A stretch of 64,000 nt of DNA from Actinomadura sp. K4S16 (lineage in GTDB: Bacteria > Actinomycetota > Actinomycetes > Streptosporangiales > Streptosporangiaceae), in assembly GCF_008327685.1 (NCBI RefSeq), contig NZ_BDDE01000015.1, positions 496,001 to 560,000 of the forward strand, in the 5' to 3' direction. Under the pieces are notes generated by a model that worked only from the letters and a program-made list of their open reading frames with translations, made no database searches and was not told the origin of the DNA. Positions within the stretch are counted from its first letter, which is position 1. Every line of letters begins with the position of its first letter. Of this stretch, positions 24,577-33,094 are shown one piece after another. The position numbers and the translations under genes were made by a program.

Positions 24577-24807
24577 TCAGCGGGCGCGGGCGCCCTCGCG
24601 CAGCCGCTCGGGATCGATCTCCCGGCCGGGACGGCGGCGCAGGTACTCGGCCTCCAGCTCGTTCATGCGGCGCGTGTGCTCGCCGTAGGCCTGGTCGGCG
24701 GCGTGCCGCAGCGCGTCCAGCCTCGTCTCGTACAGGTGGCCGAGTTCACGGAACAGGTCGTCGTCACCGAGGTCGCCGGGCGCGACTCCCAGATCACGGC
24801 TCGTCAT
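24577..24807 (-). CDS. DUF6158-like small protein
   Basis: 76 residues, strongly helical and charged: DDDLFRELGHLYETRLDALR, then HTRRMNELEAEYLRRRPGRE. Matches small actinobacterial proteins of the DUF6158 type, function unknown. A strong AAGGAGGG precedes the ATG. It is 33 bp downstream of the PAP2-kinase gene on the same strand, so the two are probably co-transcribed. Confidence 0.7.
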   Translation of the reverse strand: MTSRDLGVAPGDLGDDDLFRELGHLYETRLDALRHAADQAYGEHTRRMNELEAEYLRRRPGREIDPERLREGARAR

Positions 24808-24840
24808 GGTGTGATCCCTCCTTCGCGGGCGTCCCCTGCT

Positions 24841-26469
24841 CTACCCGGGCGCCGGGGCCTGAACCGTGAACACCCGCAGGGCGCGGGGGTGCTTGCCGAA
24901 CCGCACCGCGGGCGGCAGCGACGCCACCTCGCCGTCCCGCGCCAGCCGCAGCTCCCCGGCCGGCGAGATCAGCTCCATGCCGGTCGTCCGCCACGAGCCG
25001 TACCCGGGGGTGACGTGCAGGTGCCCGGCGAGGACCGCGGCGACCGCGCGGACGCGGGGCACGCGTCCGCGGGTGGTGACCATCCGGACGTCGAGCCGCC
25101 CGTCGTCGAGGCGCTCGCGCCAGGTGGGCGCGGCGCCCCGCGAGCCGTAGACGCAGTTGCCGACGAACGCGAGCCAGACGCGGCGGCGCCTGCCGTCCAC
25201 CATCAGCTCGACGGGCTCGGAGCGCCGCAGCGTGCGGACGGCGGCGACGGCCAGCGCGGGCCACTTCCCGATCCGGCGCTCCAGCCGGACGCGGCGGTCG
25301 ACCATCTCGGTGTAGGCGCCGAAGCTCGCGGTGTTGAGGAAGACCTGCTCCGCGTCGTCCCCCGCCTCGGCGGCCATCGGGGCGACGTAGGAGACGTCGG
25401 CGCGGCCGATCCTGCCCTCCCGGTAGGCCTTGATCGCCTGGGCGGCGGTCTCCACCCCGAGCGCGCGGGAGAAGTGGTCGAACGTCCCGCCGGGGACGAC
25501 GAGCAGCGGGACATCGTGCTCCAGCGCGGCCCGCGCGGCGGCGTTCACGGTGCCGTCGCCGCCGACCACGGCCAGCACGTCGGCCCTGTCGGCGGCCTCG
25601 GCGCAGGCCTTGTCGAGGTCCGCGTCCGGCTCCAGCCGGACGACCTCCGCGGCGGGCAGCTCGCCCTCCAGCATCGCGACCGCGATCTCCGCGCGTTTCG
25701 GAAGGATGCCCGCCTCCGCCTCGCCGACGGGGCCCGCGCCGAGGTTGACGACGGCCACCACGCCGCGCCCGTCCGGGGCGATCCGGACGGGCGCGTCCCC
25801 GGGCTCGGCCGGGGCCACGCGGGCCACCGGGGGGCGGGCGGGCCACACCAGCCGGGTGCCGAGCCCGGCGAGGGCGCCGATCCCGAGGCCCGCCAGCACG
25901 TCGCCCGGATAGTGGGCGCCGGTGTAGACGCGGGAGAACGCGACCGCCGCGGCGGTCGCCGCGACCGGCACGGCCACCGCCCGCGGGGCCTCCAGCGCGA
26001 CGCCGGCCGCGAACGCGGCCGCCGAGGCCGAGTGCCCGGAGGGGAAGGCGTGCGAGGTCGGCAGCTTCCACCGGACCCGGATCGGGGGGACGAGGTCCAC
26101 GACGGGCCGCCTGCGGCGGAACGCCTGCTTGCCGGCGATGTTCACGGCGGGGCTCGCCACGGCGATCGCGATGGCCCCGCGCAGCGCGGCGCGCCGCAGC
26201 CGGGGCCGTCCGGCGATCCCCATCGCCCCGGCCGTCGTGAACCACAGCACACCGTGGTCGGCGAACCGCGAGAGGCGCGGCAGGACGTACTCCAGTCCGG
26301 GCAGCCGGGCCGCGGCCACCTGGTCGAAGGCCCACCGGTCCATCCGGCCGAGCTTGCGCAGGAGGGCGACCCGGTTCGGCCAGGGGCGATGCTCCTGGAC
26401 CTGCCGCGACCGGCGTCGGGTGACGGACCGTGACGGCACGGAAGTGCGCCGTGAGTGGTTGACGCGCAT
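24841..26469 (-). CDS. PAP2 phosphatase fused to diacylglycerol/lipid kinase domain
   Basis: 542-residue bifunctional lipid enzyme. The N-terminal membrane part (about 40-210) is a type 2 phosphatidic acid phosphatase with KQAFRRRRP, PSGHS and SRVYTGAHYPGD, the three catalytic motifs. The C-terminal cytosolic part (about 235-540) is a DAGK-type kinase with VVGGDGTVN and a following GGTFDHFSR. One half removes and the other adds a phosphate to lipids; such fusions occur in actinobacteria. Start uncertain: ATG 26469 is favoured; GTG 26529 and ATG 26343 are alternatives. Confidence 0.85.
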   Translation of the reverse strand: MRVNHSRRTSVPSRSVTRRRSRQVQEHRPWPNRVALLRKLGRMDRWAFDQVAAARLPGLEYVLPRLSRFADHGVLWFTTAGAMGIAGRPRLRRAALRGAIAIAVASPAVNIAGKQAFRRRRPVVDLVPPIRVRWKLPTSHAFPSGHSASAAAFAAGVALEAPRAVAVPVAATAAAVAFSRVYTGAHYPGDVLAGLGIGALAGLGTRLVWPARPPVARVAPAEPGDAPVRIAPDGRGVVAVVNLGAGPVGEAEAGILPKRAEIAVAMLEGELPAAEVVRLEPDADLDKACAEAADRADVLAVVGGDGTVNAAARAALEHDVPLLVVPGGTFDHFSRALGVETAAQAIKAYREGRIGRADVSYVAPMAAEAGDDAEQVFLNTASFGAYTEMVDRRVRLERRIGKWPALAVAAVRTLRRSEPVELMVDGRRRRVWLAFVGNCVYGSRGAAPTWRERLDDGRLDVRMVTTRGRVPRVRAVAAVLAGHLHVTPGYGSWRTTGMELISPAGELRLARDGEVASLPPAVRFGKHPRALRVFTVQAPAPG

Positions 26470-26566
26470 GACCGGGGTATCCCCAGGGAGGCCGACATGA
26501 TTCCGTAAAGATCTCAAATCGGGGGTCACATGCGGGCGAACGTCACTGTGGACTCAGCGACTGCAA

Positions 26567-26579
26567 TAGGCTTCGCGAC
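26567..26579 (+). promoter_or_regulatory. Leaderless -10 box of the Wzm/Wzt exporter operon
   Basis: TAGGCT at 26567-26572 lies 7 nt before ATG 26580. No Shine-Dalgarno sequence is seen. Confidence 0.5.
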
Positions 26580-27551
26580 ATGAGTCACCCGGAACGGCTC
26601 GGAAGCCCGGGTGGCGAGTCGGTCGGGACGATCGCGGAGCCTCCTCACGTGAACGGGACCCTGGCCGACTACGCCGCACGATACGGGCTGAGGCAGAGCG
26701 CTGCGCGCCCCCCGCTTCGCAAGTACATCCAGGATGTGTGGGCTCGCCGGAACTTCATCTGGGCGTTCGCCTCCGCCAAGAACATCTCGCTGTACTCCGA
26801 CTCCCGGCTGGGCCAGGTATGGCAGCTGCTGACGCCGCTCCTCAACGCCGGGGTCTACTACCTGATCTTCGGTCTGCTGCTGGGCACCGGCCGCGGGGTA
26901 CCCGACTTCATCCCCTTCCTGGTGACGGGTGTCTTCCTGTTCGGGTTCACGCAGCGCTCGGTCACGTCGGGCGCCAAGTCCGTCGGCGACAACCTGTCGC
27001 TGATCAGGGCCCTGCACTTCCCGCGCGCCACGCTGCCCTTCGCGATCGCGATCGTGGAGGTGCAGCAGCTGCTGCTCGCGCTGGTGGTGCTGTTCGCGAT
27101 CGTGTTCGCGTTCGGCGAGCCGATCAGCTTCCAGATGCTGCTGCTCGTACCGCTGCTCGGGCTCCAGCTCATGTTCAACGTGGGCATCAGCATGGTCATG
27201 GCCCGGCTCGGGGCGTTCAACCGCGACATCACCCAGTTGCTGCCGTTCGTCATGCGGGTCTGGATGTACGCGTCCGGCGTGATCTTCTGCCTGCCGGCGA
27301 TGATGAAGCCGGGCGGCAGGCTGGCCGACTACCCGTGGCTGGCCGAGCTGATGCAGTTCAATCCGGCGTACGTGTTCGTGGAGCTGAGCCGGTACGTGCT
27401 GCTAGGCCAGTACCGGGGCTTCGTCGGGAGCATCCAGCACGCCGCTTCGGCGGGGCAGTTGTGGCTCTACGCGGTCGCGTGGGCCGGGGTGATGCTGACG
27501 GGCGGGTTCCTGTACTTCTACCGTGCCGAGGAGCGATACGGCCGTGGCTGA
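26580..27551 (+). CDS. ABC-2 type polysaccharide/teichoic acid exporter permease (Wzm/TagG-like)
   Basis: 323 aa. About 70 cytoplasmic residues, then six membrane helices (about 80-110, 118-135, 150-185, 190-215, 225-245, 290-312). LGQVWQLLTPLLNAGVYYLI and the family feature of a short amphipathic interface helix before it match Wzm, TagG and RfbA permeases. It exports lipid-linked glycan or teichoic acid with the ATPase encoded next. It overlaps that gene by 8 bp. It lies 4 kb from the glycosyltransferase operon, whose product it might export (inference). Confidence 0.87.
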   Translation: MSHPERLGSPGGESVGTIAEPPHVNGTLADYAARYGLRQSAARPPLRKYIQDVWARRNFIWAFASAKNISLYSDSRLGQVWQLLTPLLNAGVYYLIFGLLLGTGRGVPDFIPFLVTGVFLFGFTQRSVTSGAKSVGDNLSLIRALHFPRATLPFAIAIVEVQQLLLALVVLFAIVFAFGEPISFQMLLLVPLLGLQLMFNVGISMVMARLGAFNRDITQLLPFVMRVWMYASGVIFCLPAMMKPGGRLADYPWLAELMQFNPAYVFVELSRYVLLGQYRGFVGSIQHAASAGQLWLYAVAWAGVMLTGGFLYFYRAEERYGRG

Positions 27552-28335
27552 CACGAAGGTCCGCAGGACCGCCGAAATCGACCCGAACCGGGAGCCGATC
27601 GTCGTCGTGGACGACCTCCACATCGTCTACCGGGTGTACGGCGCGGGCGGCAAGGGCAACGCCGCGAGCGCGTTCTCCCGCATCCTGCGCCGCAAGCACC
27701 GCCCGTCGATGACCGAAGTCCACGCGATCAAGGGCCTGTCGTTCGTCGCGTACCGGGGCGAGGCGGTCGGCATCATCGGCACCAACGGCTCCGGCAAGTC
27801 GACGCTGCTGAAGGCGATCGCGGGGCTGCTGCCCCCGCACCGGGGCGCCGTCTACACCGACGGCCAGCCCTCCCTGCTGGGGGTGAACGCGGCCCTGATG
27901 AAGGACCTCACCGGCGAGCGCAACATCGTTCTCGGCTGCCTCGCCATGGGCATGACCCCGGCGGAGACGAAGGCCAAGTACCAGGAGGTCGTCGACTTCG
28001 CCGGACTGAAGGAAGGCTTCATCCAGTACCCCATGCGGACGTACTCGTCCGGCATGGGCGCCCGCCTCCGGTTCGCGATCGCCGCGGCCAAGACCCACGA
28101 CGTGCTGCTGATCGACGAGGCGCTCGCCACCGGCGACGCCAAGTTCCGGACCAAGAGCAAGCGCCGCATCGACGAGCTGCGCAAGGACGCCGGCGCGGTC
28201 TTCCTGGTCGCGCACCAGCTCGACACGGTCAAGGAGATGTGCGACCGCGTCATCTGGATCGACGAGGGCCGCATGCACATGGACGGCGACCCCGATGAGG
28301 TCATCGAGGCCTACACCGAGGCGACCGGCAAGTAG
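27544..28335 (+). CDS. ABC exporter ATPase (Wzt/TagH-like)
   Basis: 263 residues. Walker A GTNGSGKSTLL near residue 82, a signature TYSSGMGARLRFAIA, Walker B VLLIDEALATGD, switch H-loop FLVAHQ. The absence of a C-terminal carbohydrate-binding domain puts it with TagH-short or Wzt-minimal forms that export without recognising a terminal cap. GTG 27544 is preferred to 27523 because it gives the usual MADTKV-like start with GAGGAG upstream. Its last codons and stop are part of a 16-bp tandem repeat. Confidence 0.87.
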   Translation: MADTKVRRTAEIDPNREPIVVVDDLHIVYRVYGAGGKGNAASAFSRILRRKHRPSMTEVHAIKGLSFVAYRGEAVGIIGTNGSGKSTLLKAIAGLLPPHRGAVYTDGQPSLLGVNAALMKDLTGERNIVLGCLAMGMTPAETKAKYQEVVDFAGLKEGFIQYPMRTYSSGMGARLRFAIAAAKTHDVLLIDEALATGDAKFRTKSKRRIDELRKDAGAVFLVAHQLDTVKEMCDRVIWIDEGRMHMDGDPDEVIEAYTEATGK

Positions 28336-28395
28336 CGCGACCGGCAAGTAGCGCGACCGGCAGGTGGCGCCGCCGGGCAAGTGGCGCCGCCGGGC
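28321..28395 (+). repeat. 16-17-bp tandem repeat across the stop codon of the exporter ATPase
   Basis: Units GCGACCGGCAAGTAGC at 28321-28336 and 28337-28352 are identical. A third (28353-28368) and fourth (28369-28385) diverge, and a partial fifth ends at 28395. The first unit contains the final codons TGK and TAG; each further copy repeats the same stop. Confidence 0.85.
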
Positions 28396-28533
28396 GAACA
28401 GCACATGGTGCCGGTGAGCACATTGTGACGGACGTCACCACAGTGACGCGGAGTTACCTGATCGTCGCTGGATGAGACGGGCTCTCCGATCTACCGTCGA
28501 GGGGAGACCCCCTCAGCGGCGAGGAGAGCCCCC

Positions 28534-29934
28534 ATGTCCGAGCGGCTCAGCAGACGCGGCTTCCTGTCCTCCACGGTCCTCGCTGCGGGCGCGTCAGGTC
28601 TCCTGGCGGGATGCGCCAGCGAGACCAGCGGCCCGCAGGCGAAGGACTCCGGGAAAGCGCCGAAGGAGGTGTTCACCTCCCCCGCGAAGAAGCTGGGCGG
28701 CTCGCTCAGCATCCTGATGTGGAGCCACTTCGTCCCCCGGCACGACAAGTGGTTCGACGCGTTCCTCGCCGACTGGGGCAGGAAGGTCGGCGTGGACGTC
28801 CGGGTCGACCACATCAACACCGTGGACGTCCCCCGCCGCGCCGCGTCGGAGATCCAGGCGGGCCGCGGCCACGACCTGATCCAGCACATCGCGCCGTTCT
28901 CGCAGTACGAGCCGTCCGTCCTGGACATGACCGACCTCGTCCAGGAGGCCAGCCGGCGGTGGGGGAAGCAACTCGAACTGTGCCGCAAGTCGAGCTACAA
29001 CCCGAACACCCGGCGCTTCTACGCCTACTGCCCCGGCTGGTCGCCCGACCCCGGCGACTACCGCAAGTCGATGTGGCAGCAGGCGGGGATGCCGAACGGG
29101 CCCGGGAGCTGGGACGACCTGGTGCGGGGCGCGGCGGAGATCAAGCGGCGGACCGGGGTGCCGTGCGGCATCGGCCTGTCCCCCGAGACCGACTCGAACA
29201 TGGCGGCGCGGGCGCTGCTGTGGTCGTTCGGCGGGTCCGTCCAGGACCAGCACGAGAAGGTCGTCCTGGAATCGGACGCGACCGTCGCGGCCGTCGAGTA
29301 CATGGCGCGGCTGTTCCGGGAGGCGGAGACCAGCGAGGTCTTCTCCTGGACGCCCGCGTCCAACAACCAGGCGCTCATCGCCGGCAAGTCGTCCTACATC
29401 GTGAACTCGATCTCGGCGTGGCGGACGGCGATGGGCACCAACCGCAGGATCGGCGACGACATCTTCTTCGTCCCCGCGCTGCGCGGCCCGAAGGCGGCGC
29501 TGGCGGCGCAGCACGTGATCCAGCAGTGGATCGTCCCGAAGCACGCGGGGAACCCCGACGCGGCCAAGGAGTTCCTGCTGCACTACACCGCGAACTTCCC
29601 CTCGGTGTCGTACCACTCCGAGCTGTACGACCTGCCGGGTTGGCCGGCGATCGTCCCGCAGCTGAACGGCTGGCTGGACGACGACCCGTGGGGCGCGAAG
29701 CCCGCGGACAAGCTGGCGCTGCTCAAGACGGCGACGTCGTGGAGCGCGAACATCGGCTACCCGGGCCCGTCCAACCCGGCGATCGGCGAGGTCTTCAACA
29801 CCAACGTGCTGCCGACGATGTTCGGCCGCGCCGCCCGCGGCCAGGCGTCCCCGCGGCAGGCCGTCGCGGAGGCGGCTGACCGCGTCGACGCGATCTTCAA
29901 GAACTGGCGCGCCCGCGGCCTGGTGGGCGGCTGA
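28534..29934 (+). CDS. Carbohydrate ABC transporter substrate-binding lipoprotein
   Basis: 466 aa. Tat signal with twin arginine (SRRGFLSSTVLAAGASG) and lipobox LLAGC at Cys27. Family 1 sugar-binding fold: GGSLSILMWSHFVPRHDKWF, PGSWDDLVRGAAEI, NNQALIAGKSSYIVNSISAW. It would capture an oligosaccharide or polyol at the outer membrane face and feed the permeases encoded downstream. A GGAG site lies 8 nt before the ATG. First gene of a four-gene importer operon that includes its own ATPase. Substrate unknown; no glycosidase or LacI gene adjoins. Confidence 0.87.
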   Translation: MSERLSRRGFLSSTVLAAGASGLLAGCASETSGPQAKDSGKAPKEVFTSPAKKLGGSLSILMWSHFVPRHDKWFDAFLADWGRKVGVDVRVDHINTVDVPRRAASEIQAGRGHDLIQHIAPFSQYEPSVLDMTDLVQEASRRWGKQLELCRKSSYNPNTRRFYAYCPGWSPDPGDYRKSMWQQAGMPNGPGSWDDLVRGAAEIKRRTGVPCGIGLSPETDSNMAARALLWSFGGSVQDQHEKVVLESDATVAAVEYMARLFREAETSEVFSWTPASNNQALIAGKSSYIVNSISAWRTAMGTNRRIGDDIFFVPALRGPKAALAAQHVIQQWIVPKHAGNPDAAKEFLLHYTANFPSVSYHSELYDLPGWPAIVPQLNGWLDDDPWGAKPADKLALLKTATSWSANIGYPGPSNPAIGEVFNTNVLPTMFGRAARGQASPRQAVAEAADRVDAIFKNWRARGLVGG

Positions 29935-29939
29935 CCGCC

Positions 29940-31019
29940 GTGCACGCCGTGGAGGTGAAGGGGCTGGTCAAGACCTTCGACGGGCAGCTGCGGGCCCGCC
30001 GGGGCCGGTCGCGCGGCGCGGTGGTGCGGGCCCTGGACGGGGTCGACCTGGCCGCGGAGCCCGGCGAGTACCTGGTGCTGCTCGGACCGTCCGGCTGCGG
30101 GAAGACGACCCTGCTGCGCACGATCGCGGGCCTGGAGCAGCCCACCGAGGGCGAGGTGCTGATCGGCGGCGACGTGGTCAACGGGCTCCCGCCGCGGGTC
30201 CGGCAGATCGCGATGGTGTTCCAGTCGTACGCGCTCTACCCACACAAGACGGTGATGGACAACATCGTCTTCCCGCTCCGCGCGGAGGGCATGGCCCGCG
30301 ACGAGCGGGAGCGCAAGGCGAGATGGGCCGCCGACCTGCTGGACATCGAGCCGCTGCTGCGCCGCAAGCCCCGCCAGCTGTCCGGCGGTGAGCGGCAGCG
30401 GGTGGCGCTGGCGCGCGCGCTGGTCCGCGACCCGGCGGTGTTCCTGCTGGACGAGCCGCTGTCCAACCTCGACGCGAAGATGCGCGCGACGGCGCGGGAC
30501 GAACTGAAGCGCTTCCAGGAGCGGGTCGGGACGACCACCGTCTACGTCACCCACGACCAGGCGGAGGCGATGGGGCTCGGCGACCGGATCGCGGTGCTGG
30601 AGCGCGGCCGCGTCCGCCAGGTCGGGACGCCGCAGGAGGTGTACGACGACCCGGCCGACACGTTCGTCGCGACGTTCATCGGGTCGCCGCCGATGAACCT
30701 CGTCAGGCGCGACGGGGTGCTCGTGGGGTTCCGTCCCGAGCACCTGCTGCCCGCCGAGGACGTCGCGTCCGGGCCACGGCTGGTGATGCCGCTGGCGGTC
30801 GAGCGGATGGAGTACCTGTCCGGGGACCGCCACGTGTACGGGACGGTCACCGGGATCGGCGAGGAGACCCGCATGATCGCCCGGCTCCCCGCCACCGTGG
30901 CGACGCCCCTGGCCGCCGGGGAGGTCCGCGAGTTCGCGGTGCCGGCGGACCGGCTGCGGTTCTTCGACGCCGCCGGCGGGACCCGCACGGCGCCCGTGCC
31001 GGTCGGGGAGACGCCGTGA
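29940..31019 (+). CDS. Sugar importer ABC ATPase (MsmX/UgpC-like)
   Basis: 359 aa. Walker A GPSGCGKTTLL near residue 43, Q-loop MVFQSYALYP, signature LSGGERQRVALARAL, Walker B FLLDEPLSNLD, H-loop VTHDQAEA. A C-terminal TOBE-type domain (about 250-355) would regulate activity. Between beta-strands 1 and 2 it has an Arg/Gly-rich insert (RARRGRSRGAVVRA). Many actinomycetes use one shared MsiK ATPase for all sugar importers, so a dedicated one is noteworthy. GTG start 5 bp after the binding-protein stop; its own stop overlaps the next start. Confidence 0.88.
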   Translation: MHAVEVKGLVKTFDGQLRARRGRSRGAVVRALDGVDLAAEPGEYLVLLGPSGCGKTTLLRTIAGLEQPTEGEVLIGGDVVNGLPPRVRQIAMVFQSYALYPHKTVMDNIVFPLRAEGMARDERERKARWAADLLDIEPLLRRKPRQLSGGERQRVALARALVRDPAVFLLDEPLSNLDAKMRATARDELKRFQERVGTTTVYVTHDQAEAMGLGDRIAVLERGRVRQVGTPQEVYDDPADTFVATFIGSPPMNLVRRDGVLVGFRPEHLLPAEDVASGPRLVMPLAVERMEYLSGDRHVYGTVTGIGEETRMIARLPATVATPLAAGEVREFAVPADRLRFFDAAGGTRTAPVPVGETP

Positions 31020-31960
31020 CCGGGGCGCGGACGGACCCGGAAACCCGGACCGAGGCGCCCGCGAGGCCGCCGGCCAGGGCGGGCCTCGCCGACCGCGAGG
31101 GGTTCCTCGCCTGGGTGATGCTGCTGCCCTCGGTGGTCTACATCGTCGCGCTGGTCGGCGTCCCGTTCCTGCTGGCGGTCGCGTTCGCCTTCTCGGACGT
31201 GACGACCGGCGACCCCTCGTTCGACCTCGTCGGGACCCGCAACTTCCAGGAGGTCTTCGCGGACGGCGTGTTCTGGCGGGCGCTGCGCAACACGCTGGTC
31301 TTCACGCTGGTCAGCATGGTGCTGATCGTGGTGTTCGGGAAGATCCTCGCCAACGTGCTGGTGGCCGACTTCCACGGCAAGTGGTTCGTCCGGTTCCTGG
31401 TGCTGCTGCCGTGGACGACGCCGGTCGCGCTGTCGACGATCTCGTGGCTGTGGTTCCTCGACTCGATCTACTCGCCGGTCGACTGGGTGCTGCGCCATCT
31501 CGGGCTGATCGACGCGAACGTGGTGTGGCTGGGCCGTCCCGGCACCGCGATGGCGTCGGTGATCGCGGTCCAGACGTGGCGGCTGACGCCGCTGGCCGCG
31601 GTCATCGTGATGGCGGGGCTGGTCGCGATCCCCCGCGACATCGACGAGGCCGCGCGGATCGACGGCGCCGGGTTCTGGCGGCGCATGTTCGAGGTGACGA
31701 TCCCGCTGACGCTGCCGGTGATCGCGGTCGCCGGCCTGTTCGGCGCGATCATGACGTTCACCGACATGACCGTCCCGTACGTGCTGACGCGGGGCGGCCC
31801 GACGCACTCGACCGACGTGCTGGCGTCGTGGGCGTACTTCCGCGGCATCGAGGGCGGGGACGTCGGCCAGGGCGCGGCCATCGCCCTGTTCCTGTTCCCG
31901 CTGCTGCTCGCGGGCGCCGTCGCGATCCTGCGGGCGGTACGGCGGTTGGAGGCCGGATGA
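31016..31960 (+). CDS. Sugar ABC importer permease 1 (MalF/UgpA-like)
   Basis: 314 aa, six predicted helices beginning at about residue 30. The cytoplasmic coupling (EAA) motif is in IDEAARIDGAGFWRRMFEVT, followed by IPLTLPVI. It forms the channel with the second permease. GTG overlaps the ATPase stop. Its last bases run into the first hairpin repeat (the inverted-repeat arm starts at 31953). Confidence 0.87.
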   Translation: MTGARTDPETRTEAPARPPARAGLADREGFLAWVMLLPSVVYIVALVGVPFLLAVAFAFSDVTTGDPSFDLVGTRNFQEVFADGVFWRALRNTLVFTLVSMVLIVVFGKILANVLVADFHGKWFVRFLVLLPWTTPVALSTISWLWFLDSIYSPVDWVLRHLGLIDANVVWLGRPGTAMASVIAVQTWRLTPLAAVIVMAGLVAIPRDIDEAARIDGAGFWRRMFEVTIPLTLPVIAVAGLFGAIMTFTDMTVPYVLTRGGPTHSTDVLASWAYFRGIEGGDVGQGAAIALFLFPLLLAGAVAILRAVRRLEAG

Positions 31961-32135
31961 CGGAACGTAGCGAGCGCAGCGAGCGTAGTGCCGTCATCCG
32001 GCGGCTCTTGCCGGGGGGTGTGGGGGGTCGCCCCCCACAAGGAACACGGATGACGGAACGTAGCGAGCGCAGCGAGCGTAGTGCCGTCATCCGGCGGCTC
32101 TTGCCGGGGGGTGTGGGGGGTCGCCCCCCACAAGG
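31953..32135. repeat. Two tandem 86-bp hairpin (REP-like) repeats inside a gene start
   Basis: Identical copies at 31957-32042 and 32050-32135 (period 93 bp). Each has two hairpins: ATGACGG and CCGTCAT arms about 27 bp apart (extended to CCGGATGACGG/CCGTCATCCGG, 31953-31963 and 31991-32001, in the first), and GTGGGGGG-TC-GCCCCCCAC-like arms near the 3' end. Because 93 is a multiple of three, both copies are read in frame by the second permease. Confidence 0.9.
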
Positions 32136-33042
32136 TGAACAGCTGAGCGAGGGCGGCCGGGGAGGCCTGGCCGCGGACGTGGGGGTTCTGCGGCGGCGGT
32201 ATGCGCGGCGGCATGTGGCGGCGCGGGCGGGGGTCTACGCGGCGGCGGTGCTGGCGGCGCTGGTGTGCGCGCTGCCGTTCCTGTGGAGCGTGGTGAGCGC
32301 GTTCAAGCAGAACCAGGACCTGTACGACCCGGAGAGCAATCCGTTCTTCTTCAACAAGCCGGCGACGCCCGACCATGTGACCTTCCTGTTCACCGACACG
32401 CCGTTCCTGACGTTCGTGGTGAACACGCTGGTCGTGGGGGCGGTCGTCGTGGCGGTCACGCTGGTGCTCGCGCTGCCGGCGGCGTACTCGCTCGCGCGGC
32501 TCGACCGCCCGTGGGGCACGCCGATGGGCATCGCGATCTTCCTGGTGTACCTGGTGCCGCCGTCGCTGCTGTTCCTGTCGCTGACTCGCGTCGTGGTGGC
32601 GCTGCACCTGGAGGACACCCTCTGGTCGATGATCGTCGTCTATCCGACGATCACGGTTCCGGTGTCGGTGTGGCTGCTGATCGGGTTCCTGAAGGCCGTC
32701 CCGAAGGACGTGGAGGAGCAGGCCATGGTGGACGGCCACAGCCGGCTCGGCGCGTTCCTGCGGGTCGTGCTGCCGCTGGTCTTCCCCGGGATCGTCGCGG
32801 TGGTGGTGTTCAGCTTCACGCTGACGTCCAGCGAGTTCGTGTACGCGCTGGCGTTCGTGTCGGCGAGCCCGGAGATGGTGGTCAGCACCGGCGTGCCGAC
32901 GCAGCTCGTCCGGGGGGACGTGTTCTTCTGGCAGTCGCTCCAGGCGTCGACCGTCATCACGGCGGTCCCGATCGCGTTCCTGTTCAACCTCTTCCTCGAC
33001 CGCTTCGTCACCGGGTTCACGATGGGAGCCGTGAAAACGTGA
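31957..33042 (+). CDS. Sugar ABC importer permease 2 (MalG/UgpE-like) with repeat-encoded N-terminus
   Basis: 361 aa. The conserved permease begins near residue 70 (RRRYARRHVAARAGVYAAAV) and has six helices and the EAA loop VEEQAMVDGHSRLGAFLRVV, then LPLVFPGI. Residues 1-62 are two 31-residue copies of a repeat product, MTERSERSERSAVIRRLLPG then GVGGRPPQG, encoded by the hairpin repeats. ATG at 31957 overlaps the previous stop (ATGA), the usual coupling in such operons. ATG at 32050 or a GTG further in are other options. If translated, the extension is a basic cytoplasmic tail not found in the family. Confidence 0.82.
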   Translation: MTERSERSERSAVIRRLLPGGVGGRPPQGTRMTERSERSERSAVIRRLLPGGVGGRPPQGEQLSEGGRGGLAADVGVLRRRYARRHVAARAGVYAAAVLAALVCALPFLWSVVSAFKQNQDLYDPESNPFFFNKPATPDHVTFLFTDTPFLTFVVNTLVVGAVVVAVTLVLALPAAYSLARLDRPWGTPMGIAIFLVYLVPPSLLFLSLTRVVVALHLEDTLWSMIVVYPTITVPVSVWLLIGFLKAVPKDVEEQAMVDGHSRLGAFLRVVLPLVFPGIVAVVVFSFTLTSSEFVYALAFVSASPEMVVSTGVPTQLVRGDVFFWQSLQASTVITAVPIAFLFNLFLDRFVTGFTMGAVKT

Positions 33043-33094
33043 CGACCCCTGGTAGAGATGGGGTGTCACGATGATCCTGATGGAGGAGGTCGCC

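Noticed and set aside
24046..26433. 795-codon plus-strand frame opposite YceI and the PAP2-kinase gene
   Set aside because: Crosses three real genes on the other strand, and its composition is that of GC-rich antisense frames.
31957..32135. Possible insertion sequence or duplicated gene fragment
   Set aside because: No transposase, no terminal inverted repeats flanking a mobile segment and no target-site duplication; only an 86-bp hairpin repeated twice.
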